This document shows, piece by piece, positions 13,905 through 19,662 of a DNA stretch of 19,662 nucleotides; position 1 is the first letter of the stretch, and each line of letters begins with the position of its first letter. This DNA is from JBCDBH01 sp039184055. Lineage in GTDB: Bacteria > Acidobacteriota > Thermoanaerobaculia > Multivoradales > J023. A program made the position numbers and the translations under genes. The stretch covers positions 1-19,662 of the forward strand of contig JBCDBH010000071.1 in the NCBI GenBank assembly GCA_039184055.1, given 5' to 3'. The notes under the pieces were generated by a model that did not search any database, was not told where the DNA came from, and saw only the letters and a program-made list of their open reading frames with translations.

Positions 13905-14675
13905 TCACACGGGCGAGCAATAAAAGAGGTATTCGTCGCGACCGTGCAATTGCATGCGCTCGCCATCGCCATTGCGCGCCACGTCACCGGGTTCGAAAAC
14001 CCGTACCTCGAAACCGGCATTGCGTAACCGTGTGGCGATATCGAGGCCGTACGCGCGCACATGATCCGACTGCCCAAACCGACGGATACGCTCGAGCGGA
14101 TCGGTCACCTCGGGATCTTCATCGGTGGTTTCTCCCATGATCGGAACCATGACGATCGCCCAGCCATCGGGGCGAAGAATCCGTCTGAGATGCGCCATCG
14201 CAACACGGTCGTCATCCACGTGCTCGAGCACATGGCTGCAGTACACGACGTCGAACGAGCGATCGGCGAACGGCAGACGCTCGATGTCGAGTCGCAGATC
14301 GACATTCCAGAAGTGTAGGTCGGCGGTGATGTATTGGATCTGAGGTGACTCGGCGAACCGCTCACCGAAAATCTCGAGCGGTGCGAAGTCGAGCACCCGT
14401 GCCCCGGGTCGCGAAAACAGATCCGTGAAGCGTTCGAGAAAGAGCCATACCAACCGGTGGCGTTCGAGCGCGCCACAGTACGGGCACTTCGCTTCGGCCC
14501 GTTCCGGTTGTCCGAATGGCTTGTTGCGACGGGCAGACTTTTCGCACAAAGGGCACCAGCGACCGGTACCACCGTACCGAGCGGTCACGGCAGCCCGCTT
14601 GATCATGCGACGCGCTGACTCCGGGAGATAGCGCTTGATCGCATTCCCATTGGAAAATACGGAAAAGCCCGCCAT
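13905..14675 (-). CDS. Zinc-ribbon-like plus class I SAM-dependent methyltransferase
   Basis: 256 aa from ATG 14675. A short basic N-terminus is followed by two CxxC knuckles (CPLC at 41-44 and CPYC at 64-67), a probable zinc-binding module. Then comes ALERHRLVWLFL and a Methyltransf_11-type Rossmann domain: VLDFAP (94-99), DLRLDIERLPFADRSFDVVYC (split at 126-146; motifs II/III), SHVLEHVDDD and LRRILRPDGWAIVMVPI (164-180). Proteins of this layout are often found among polysaccharide genes; the substrate here is unknown. The ATG at 14675 is preferred: TTTACA and CAAAAT boxes 18 bp apart place the transcript start about at this ATG, with no Shine-Dalgarno. TTG 14738 would add 21 residues that overlap the -35. 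Confidence 0.82.
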   Translation of the reverse strand: MAGFSVFSNGNAIKRYLPESARRMIKRAAVTARYGGTGRWCPLCEKSARRNKPFGQPERAEAKCPYCGALERHRLVWLFLERFTDLFSRPGARVLDFAPLEIFGERFAESPQIQYITADLHFWNVDLRLDIERLPFADRSFDVVYCSHVLEHVDDDRVAMAHLRRILRPDGWAIVMVPIMGETTDEDPEVTDPLERIRRFGQSDHVRAYGLDIATRLRNAGFEVRVFEPGDVARNGDGERMQLHGRDEYLFYCSPV

Positions 14676-14683
14676 ACAAAGAG

Positions 14684-14713
14684 ATTTTGCATTGACGCTT
14701 GACCATGTGTAAA
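14684..14713 (-). promoter_or_regulatory. Promoter of the methyltransferase gene, leaderless
   Basis: On the minus strand TTTACA (plus 14708-14713; 5 of 6) and CAAAAT (plus 14684-14689; 4 of 6) are 18 bp apart, and the -10 ends 8 nt before ATG 14675. The start of transcription would therefore coincide with the start codon. Confidence 0.45.
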
Positions 14714-14764
14714 CGGCAAATTGTCTACATGAGTACAATTCCGTTGGGCAATTCCGTCACCTCG

Positions 14765-15202
14765 CTACGCCACGCTGAGTCGATCCGGCAAAACGAAGGT
14801 CTGCCGCGCAACCTGAGACCGCAAGGTCTCGGGTCGGTACAGAGTTTCGAGAACCGCTTTGCCATCCGATAAAAGATCTGGATTGCGTGATGCGAAGCCC
14901 CGCCACGTCCGCTCGTCTTCGATCGTCGTGCGGGTCCGGCGCTCGTGAATGACAAAGAGAAATGCCCACGTGACAGTCGCATGGTAGAGGTCGGGCCTAC
15001 CGACACGCCGCGACAGGTGACCGAGCCCTTCCGAAAAGAGCTTCAAGACCTCGAGCAAGGGCATCCGTTCCAAGCATGCCCACCCCAACCTGACGTGCTC
15101 CGCGTGATCGAAGCTCGCGGGATCCAGCTCGCCGAGTCGAAACGCCGTCACCAACGCGTCATCGTCGAGATCCGGGGCCTGGACCGAGGTTTCCGTCGAC
15201 AT
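14765..15202 (-). CDS. Conserved uncharacterised protein with FDHAEHVRLxW and YHATxTWA motifs
   Basis: 145 aa. The sequence has blocks I recall from an unnamed, widespread family: FDHAEHVRLGWACL (31-44), a central amphipathic helix, YHATVTWAFLFVIHER (73-88), W100 with ASRNPDLL (104-111), and YRPETLRSQVARQTFVLPD (122-140). Three histidines (33, 36, 74) are spaced in a way that could bind a metal or act catalytically, which is inference. It is predicted cytoplasmic and helical. ATG 15202 is chosen over TTG 15208 because GAGGAG lies 8 nt upstream. The gene follows the RHH-like gene with only 2 nt between stop and start, so the two are translated from one message. Function unknown. Confidence 0.75.
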   Translation of the reverse strand: MSTETSVQAPDLDDDALVTAFRLGELDPASFDHAEHVRLGWACLERMPLLEVLKLFSEGLGHLSRRVGRPDLYHATVTWAFLFVIHERRTRTTIEDERTWRGFASRNPDLLSDGKAVLETLYRPETLRSQVARQTFVLPDRLSVA

Positions 15203-15204
15203 CG

Positions 15205-15462
15205 TCAACTCTCCTCTTCAAAGAGCCGATGACTGTCGGAAGCGTCGAGATCGAGCCCGTAGATCTCCTTGAGACCTTCGATCTTCGCCAGTGTCTCCTC
15301 GGAGAACGGTGTCTTGCCATCGAAGACATGGAGGAAGACTCCTTCCATCAAATCTCCGAGCGGCATATCGAGATATTCGGCCAAGCCACGCAGAACCTTG
15401 ACCAACCGCTTCTCCAGACGAACGCCGGTTTGAACCCGTTCCACTTTTCGTCGTGTCGTCAT
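15205..15462 (-). CDS. Small ribbon-helix-helix-like protein
   Basis: 85 aa. The basic start MTTRRKVERV leads into a strand-helix-helix pattern, VQTGVRLEKRLVKVLRGLAE followed by YLDMPLGDLMEGVFLHVFDG, resembling Arc/CopG-type ribbon-helix-helix proteins. The tail SEETLAKIEGLKEIYGLDLD and SDSHRLFEEES is family-like but unassigned. ATG 15462 has AAAGGAG (minus strand, 15475-15469) 6 nt upstream; the longer in-frame start at 15495 lacks one. It is the first gene of a tight operon with the 145-aa protein. An inverted repeat, ATTTGGT-N8-ACCAAAT, lies 34 bp upstream and would suit autoregulation. DNA binding is predicted from pattern only. Confidence 0.75.
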   Translation of the reverse strand: MTTRRKVERVQTGVRLEKRLVKVLRGLAEYLDMPLGDLMEGVFLHVFDGKTPFSEETLAKIEGLKEIYGLDLDASDSHRLFEEES

Positions 15463-15495
15463 GCTCGTCTCCTTTACCGTTCGAGCGCTTTTCAC

Positions 15496-15517
15496 ATTTG
15501 GTCACACGGTACCAAAT
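15496..15517. promoter_or_regulatory. Inverted repeat upstream of the RHH-like gene, candidate operator
   Basis: ATTTGGT (15496-15502) and ACCAAAT (15511-15517) form a perfect 7-bp dyad with an 8-bp spacer. A related half-site, ACCAAT, follows at 15518-15523. A wider dyad, CGGTAC (15507-15512) with GTACCG (15533-15538), overlaps it. This is an AT-rich island in GC-rich surroundings, between divergent genes, and probably holds the RHH operon promoter. Confidence 0.45.
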
Positions 15518-15650
15518 ACCAATGACTAAATCGTACCGACCCGTGCAGGGCGACACAATCACCAGAAACCGCAATCGATCGTAGGGATCGAAAAGAGTCG
15601 TCGATAAAGGAAACTCCGACTCGCCAGCTGTAACAGCTCTGTCACGCGGC

Positions 15651-15680
15651 TTGCCCCGCCCCACTCGATCGCGGTAGAAC
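15651..15680 (+). promoter_or_regulatory. Promoter of the thioesterase-ABC operon, leaderless
   Basis: TTGCCC (15651-15656; 4 of 6) and TAGAAC (15675-15680; 4 of 6) are 18 bp apart. The -10-like box ends 6 nt before ATG 15687. No Shine-Dalgarno is present in the GGCTGC between them. Confidence 0.4.
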
Positions 15681-15686
15681 GGCTGC

Positions 15687-16112
15687 ATGTACGAGCTGCA
15701 CACGACACGACAGATCGAGTTCGCGGACACCGACATGGCGGGAATCGTCCACTTCTCCCGCTTTTTCGTCTTCATGGAAACAGCGGAACACGAGTTCCTG
15801 ACCGCCTTGGGCATCACGGTCCACTTCGACTACCAAGGACGAAGGATCGGCTGGCCTCGTGTCGCGGCTTCGTGTCAATACCGCAGCCCGGCTCGGCTCG
15901 GTGATGTCTTGGACCTTCTCGTCCGGGTGAAGCGAAAAGGGCGTAGCTCGCTGACCTGGGCGATCACGATCCGCTGTGGGGAACGTTTGATCGCCGAGGG
16001 GGAATTGTCGACGATCTGTTGTGCGTTGGACGGTCCGACGCTCGAGCCGATCCCGATCCCGCCATTCCTGGCCGACCAGATCGAGGAAGCTCCGAAGGAG
16101 GTGGAGTCGTGA
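15687..16112 (+). CDS. Hotdog-fold acyl-CoA thioesterase (4HBT/YbgC-like)
   Basis: 141 aa, the normal size for a single hotdog domain. The 4-hydroxybenzoyl-CoA thioesterase signature is near the N-terminus: IEFADTDMAGIVHFSRFFVFME (10-31), with Asp16 at the catalytic aspartate position and His22 after it. YRSPARLGDVLDLLVRV and RLIAEGELSTICCALD supply the central helix-strand pattern. Such enzymes hydrolyse acyl- or aroyl-CoA thioesters in the cytoplasm; the 4HBT, YbgC and DHNA-CoA thioesterase groups look alike. With menC and menE in the window a DHNA-CoA hydrolase role is conceivable, but the gene is in an operon with a transporter, not with the men genes. Its TGA overlaps the GTG of the next gene. 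Confidence 0.88.
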   Translation: MYELHTTRQIEFADTDMAGIVHFSRFFVFMETAEHEFLTALGITVHFDYQGRRIGWPRVAASCQYRSPARLGDVLDLLVRVKRKGRSSLTWAITIRCGERLIAEGELSTICCALDGPTLEPIPIPPFLADQIEEAPKEVES

Positions 16113-16822
16113 CCGTGTCATTGGAAGTCAGCGAGGTCTCGAAACGATTCGATACGGGTCCCTCGTCGGTCGAAGTCTTGCGTAGCGTCGACCTGACGCT
16201 CGCCGGCGGTGACGCGATCGCCGTCACCGGTCCTTCGGGCTCGGGCAAAAGCACGCTCCTCCATCTGATCGGAACCCTCGAACAACCATCGACGGGCACG
16301 ATCGAGATCGACGGTATCGATCCTTTCGGCTTGCCGGAAAAGGTATTGGCGCGGTTTCGCAATCAGCGAATCGGTTTCGTCTTTCAGGAGCACCACCTCC
16401 TACCGCACTACTCGGTGTTGGAAAACGTCGTGCTTCCGACCCTCGCACACCGAGGTGATGCGAGCGGAGAGAATAAGGACACCCGAGATCGTGCCCGCAC
16501 GCTGCTGGATCGTGTCGGTCTCTCGCACCGTCTCGACCATCGCCCGGCCGAGCTCTCGGGTGGTGAACGACAGCGTACGGCGGTGGCCCGTGCCCTGATC
16601 AACCAGCCGACCCTGCTGCTCTGCGACGAACCGACGGGCAGCCTGGATCCCGAAACGGCAACGAGCGTCGGTGAGCTCTTGTTGGAGCTCCACGACGGCG
16701 CCGAGAGCCTCACCGGCAGGAAGACGATCACCCTGGTGGTGACGCATTCCATGGAGCTGGCGGCACGTCTACCCCGTCGCTTCGAGCTTCACGATCACGG
16801 TCTGGTGGAGGCGACGTCGTGA
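16109..16822 (+). CDS. LolD/MacB-type ABC transporter ATPase
   Basis: 237 aa from GTG 16109. All nucleotide-binding motifs are intact: Walker A GPSGSGKST (41-49), Q-loop Gln93 in VFQEHHLLPHYSV, signature LSGGERQR (149-156), Walker B LLLCDEPTGSLD (169-180) and switch His213 in VVTHS. The FQEHHLLPHYSVLENVVLP segment and compact length place it in the LolD/FtsE/MacB (type VII, MacB-fold) group that powers mechanotransmission rather than substrate import. AAGGAGG (16095-16101) sits 7 nt before the GTG, and the start overlaps the thioesterase stop as GTGA; the frame is open 90 bp further upstream but that lies within the thioesterase gene. It is the partner of the permease that follows. Confidence 0.95.
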   Translation: MTVSLEVSEVSKRFDTGPSSVEVLRSVDLTLAGGDAIAVTGPSGSGKSTLLHLIGTLEQPSTGTIEIDGIDPFGLPEKVLARFRNQRIGFVFQEHHLLPHYSVLENVVLPTLAHRGDASGENKDTRDRARTLLDRVGLSHRLDHRPAELSGGERQRTAVARALINQPTLLLCDEPTGSLDPETATSVGELLLELHDGAESLTGRKTITLVVTHSMELAARLPRRFELHDHGLVEATS

Positions 16823-19662
16823 CCGCCGTATGGCGGAGTCTCAAGCATCACGGTCGGATGAATCTGGCGATCGCGGCGGGTGCCGCGGTCGCGACGGCGG
16901 TGTTGACCGGTGCGCTCCTGGTGGGCGATTCGGTCCGGGGCAGCCTGCGTGACCTGGTGCTCGATCGTCTGGGAGGGATCGACCAAGCGCTCGCCGCGCA
17001 ACGATTCGTCGGCGAAGATCTCGCCGACCGTCTGGCGGTCGACGACGTCGCTCCGGCCATTCTCCTTCAGGGCAGCTTCTCGCACGCCGACAACGGCTCA
17101 CGCGCTTCGGACGTCAACGTACAGGGCGCCGACGAACGCTTCTTCACCCTCTTCGGACGTGACGACACACCGTCGCTCGAACGGGACGGCCCGTTTCCGA
17201 CCGTGATCCTCAACGCCTCCCTGGCTCGCGCCCTCGATGCCACCGAAGGTGACGACGTTCTCCTCAACCTGGCGCGCTGGAGCGAAGTGCCCAGGGCATC
17301 GTTGCTCGGTCGGAAGGAGACCGGCGATGTGGTCGAAACCGTGCGGCTTCGTGTCGGAGCCATCATTGCCGACGAAGGCATCGGTCGTTTCGATCTCGAT
17401 ATCGGTCAAGAGCAAGCCCTGGTGGCTTACATCGCCTTGGACGAGCTGCAAGACGCCCTCGAGCAAGAAGGGACCGTCAACGCGCTCGTGGTGACGACCG
17501 AAGGCACGGCGCTCGACGACCCCGATCTCGAAGACGCGCTGCGCGATGCTCTCCGCCTCGAAGATCTCGGTCTGTCGCTACGCCAGGGTGACGATCGTCT
17601 GTCCTTGGAAAGCGATCAATTCGTATTGCGACCATCGATCGTCTCGGCGGCCGAGGACGCGGCGGGCTCGACGGGCGCGACCATGCGTCCACTCCTCACG
17701 TATATCGCCAACGAGCTGCGAGTCGGCGCGGCAACCGTGCCCTATTCATCGGTCGCGGCCCTCGGTGGCGACATCTCGGACGATCGACCGCCGCTCCTCC
17801 TGATCGACGGTACCGCCGCTCCCCTGCCCACCGACGATCAGATCTTGATCAACTCCTGGGCCGCCGAGCAGCTCGACGCCACGGTGGGCGACGAGCTGAC
17901 CATGACCTACTTCGAGATCGACGCTCGTGAACAGCTCACCGAGGTCGAGCACACCTTTACCGTCTCCGGGATCATCGGCTTCGAGGCTCTCGGTGGCGAT
18001 CCGTCGGTGGTGCAGCCTTTTCCCGGTATCGGCGATAGCGACAACATGGCCGATTGGGATCCCCCCTTTCCCGTCGATCTCAGCCTGATCCGACCGGTCG
18101 ACGAAGAGTATTGGGATCTCCACCGTGCCACCCCGAAGGCCTGGGTGGGACTCGAGACGGGTCAGGAGTTGTGGCGTACCCGCTGGGGCAAGGTGAACAC
18201 CATTCACATCACGCCACCAGCGGATACGGACCTCGGGACCTTCGCCACGACGTTTGGCGATGCAGTGCTCGACGAGCTGCCACCCGCCGCGTTTGGCCTC
18301 GTCTTTCGACCGGTCAAAGAGTTGGGCCTCGAAGCGGCCACCGGACCGACCGATTTCGCCAGCCTCTTCCTCGGCTTCAGCTGGTTCCTGATCGCCTCGT
18401 CGGCCCTTCTCACCCTCTTGCTCTTCCGTTTGGCGATCGAGCAACGCGCCGATGAGATCGGTCTTCTCTTGGCGGTCGGTTATCCGCTCGGCTCGGTCCG
18501 TCGTCAGCTGCTCGGCGAAGGTTTGATCATCGCGGTGCTCGGTGGCCTGGTCGGGATCGGCGGCGCGGTGGGTTACGCCGCGGCGATGATCGCCGGTCTC
18601 AATACCTGGTGGCAGCCGGCGGTCGGAACGTCCTCGCTCGCCTTGCACATCACCCCCGCGTCGGTGCTGACCGGGTTCGTGATCTCGACACTCGTCGTCT
18701 TGGCGACCATCTGGTGGACCGTACGCTCGGTCGGTAAGGTGCCGATCACCTCCTTGCTACGACGCGTGGTGGCCCCGCCGCGCGATCCGGGAGCGGGTAA
18801 ACGTGCTCGCACCATCGCTCTCGCCAGCTTGCTCTTCGGCATCGGTCTGATGATCGGCGACTTCGCGAACGATCGCACCATCGACCCTATGTCCACCATG
18901 CTCGTGGGTACCTTGGTGTTGATCGGTGGTCTCGCCGGCTTCGCGTACTTCCTCGCCTCGACACGGATCTCGACCGGGGGTCGCGCCGGTGCCGGAGCCT
19001 TGTTCCGTCTCGCGGCCGGCAACGGCGGGCGCAATCGCGGACGGAGCGTGCTCGCCACGACTCTGGTCGCGGTGGCGACCTTCATGATCGTCACCGTGGC
19101 GGCCTTTCAAATCGACCCCACCCGAGGCTCACTGGGCCGCGATTCGGGCGCCGGTGGCTTTGCTCTGGTAGCCGAGGCCGACGTGCCGATTCATCAGGAT
19201 CTCGACGACGACGATGCACGCTTCGAGCTCGGTATTCCCGAAAGCGATAGCGCGGAGATGGAAGGCGTGTCGATTCTCGGTTGCCGACTTCTGCCCGGCG
19301 ACGACACCAGCTGTCTCAATCTCTACCAGCCCACCCGGCCACGGGTGGTCGGTGTGCCACCGGCTCTGATCGAGCGCGCCGCGTTCCGCTTTCAAGACAC
19401 GGCGAGCGACGTCGAAAACCCCTGGACCCTGCTCCAGGACGATCTCGGTGAAGGTGTCATACCGGCGATCGGTGACGCCAACTCCCTGCAGTGGGTGCTC
19501 AAGAAAAAGCTCGGCGATAGCTTCCTGATCGAAGACGGAACCGGCGAGCCTCTCGAGCTGCGGATTGTCGGCACTCTGGCGACGAGCATCTTTCAAAGCG
19601 AGCTGTTGATCGCCGAAGAGAACTTCGTGCGGCACTTCCCCGATCAAGAAGGCTTCGCCTAC
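16819..19662 (+). CDS. Large FtsX/MacB-type ABC transporter permease (3' end outside window)
   Basis: Open from GTG 16819 to the window edge, 948 codons with no stop. An N-terminal membrane helix (LAIAAGAAVATAVLTGALLVG, ~16-36) is followed by a long periplasmic domain. Then comes an FtsX core from ~513, with helices around FLGFSWFLIASSALLTLLLF, EQRADEIGLLLAVGYPLGSVRRQLLGEG (the usual cytoplasmic coupling segment) and VLTGFVISTLVVLATIWWTV. Further helices lie near 670-690 and 693-714, with another at ~734-757 after GNGGRNRGRSVLAT. A second periplasmic domain includes GDDTSCLNLYQPTRPRVVGVP, a block I recall from large permeases of Planctomycetota and Acidobacteriota. The start overlaps the ATPase stop as GTGA. 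Cargo is unknown: lipoprotein, lipid or efflux. A final four-helix FtsX block is expected beyond the edge. Confidence 0.9.
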   Translation, partial: MTAVWRSLKHHGRMNLAIAAGAAVATAVLTGALLVGDSVRGSLRDLVLDRLGGIDQALAAQRFVGEDLADRLAVDDVAPAILLQGSFSHADNGSRASDVNVQGADERFFTLFGRDDTPSLERDGPFPTVILNASLARALDATEGDDVLLNLARWSEVPRASLLGRKETGDVVETVRLRVGAIIADEGIGRFDLDIGQEQALVAYIALDELQDALEQEGTVNALVVTTEGTALDDPDLEDALRDALRLEDLGLSLRQGDDRLSLESDQFVLRPSIVSAAEDAAGSTGATMRPLLTYIANELRVGAATVPYSSVAALGGDISDDRPPLLLIDGTAAPLPTDDQILINSWAAEQLDATVGDELTMTYFEIDAREQLTEVEHTFTVSGIIGFEALGGDPSVVQPFPGIGDSDNMADWDPPFPVDLSLIRPVDEEYWDLHRATPKAWVGLETGQELWRTRWGKVNTIHITPPADTDLGTFATTFGDAVLDELPPAAFGLVFRPVKELGLEAATGPTDFASLFLGFSWFLIASSALLTLLLFRLAIEQRADEIGLLLAVGYPLGSVRRQLLGEGLIIAVLGGLVGIGGAVGYAAAMIAGLNTWWQPAVGTSSLALHITPASVLTGFVISTLVVLATIWWTVRSVGKVPITSLLRRVVAPPRDPGAGKRARTIALASLLFGIGLMIGDFANDRTIDPMSTMLVGTLVLIGGLAGFAYFLASTRISTGGRAGAGALFRLAAGNGGRNRGRSVLATTLVAVATFMIVTVAAFQIDPTRGSLGRDSGAGGFALVAEADVPIHQDLDDDDARFELGIPESDSAEMEGVSILGCRLLPGDDTSCLNLYQPTRPRVVGVPPALIERAAFRFQDTASDVENPWTLLQDDLGEGVIPAIGDANSLQWVLKKKLGDSFLIEDGTGEPLELRIVGTLATSIFQSELLIAEENFVRHFPDQEGFAY

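Noticed and set aside
13755..14027. 90-codon plus-strand frame between asd and the methyltransferase
   Set aside because: Its second half is antisense to the methyltransferase C-terminus; no ribosome site or recognisable product.
16019..16108. Longer start for the LolD-like ATPase
   Set aside because: It would overlap the thioesterase by ~90 bp; GTG 16109 has AAGGAGG 7 nt upstream and the standard N-terminus.
1..19662. tRNA, rRNA, CRISPR arrays, insertion sequences or prophage/integron genes
   Set aside because: No regularly spaced repeats, transposase/integrase motifs or RNA-gene sequences were seen by eye on either strand; a dedicated covariance-model search was not possible.

Overview
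The window is one high-GC bacterial chromosomal segment. It holds 14 well-supported protein genes (one cut at each edge), a possible 42-codon gene, and no rRNA, tRNA, CRISPR or recognisable insertion sequence. An O-antigen ligase-like protein, a TonB-type energy transducer domain and a LolD/FtsX-type transporter point to an organism with a Gram-negative envelope. The mix of HTH-TPR regulator, kinase-like/TonB fusion and very large FtsX-type permease reminds me of Acidobacteriota (Thermoanaerobaculia-like), with Planctomycetota or Myxococcota as alternatives. This placement is inference, not proof.

Layout. 1-170: the last 29 codons of an unknown gene, then a strong hairpin terminator. 190-3760: a divergent pair, an O-antigen ligase/polymerase-like membrane protein (minus) and an ALDH7-type semialdehyde dehydrogenase (plus). 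3761-4163: a regulatory stretch with a terminator-like hairpin, a possible 42-aa membrane peptide, a perfect 20-bp palindrome, a sigma70-type promoter and a leader hairpin. 4164-6146: a degenerate protein-kinase domain fused through a membrane segment, coiled coil and Pro/Ala/Thr-rich spacer to a TonB C-terminal domain. 6130-9648 (minus): menE followed by a GT-C/YfhO-like polytopic membrane protein. 9680-11506: an HTH-TPR regulator (plus) convergent with a small secreted protein (minus). 11666-13734 (minus): asd and menC, joined by an ATGA overlap. 13905-15462 (minus): a zinc-ribbon/SAM methyltransferase and a two-gene operon of an RHH-like small protein plus an uncharacterised 145-aa protein. 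15687-19662 (plus): a hotdog thioesterase, a LolD-like ATPase and a large permease, joined by two GTGA overlaps; the permease runs off the window.

How the genes work together. menC and menE catalyse consecutive steps of menaquinone synthesis (SHCHC to o-succinylbenzoate to OSB-CoA), yet here a regulator/secreted-protein pair separates them. That nested pair is the best candidate for an undescribed system: an intracellular HTH-TPR receptor beside an exported small protein, as in RRNPP peptide signalling, although no function is proven. The second is the pseudokinase-TonB fusion. Several genes have no Shine-Dalgarno sequence but carry a -10-like hexamer 6-8 nt before the start codon, which suggests that leaderless mRNAs are common in this organism. 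Other genes in the same window have textbook Shine-Dalgarno sequences.
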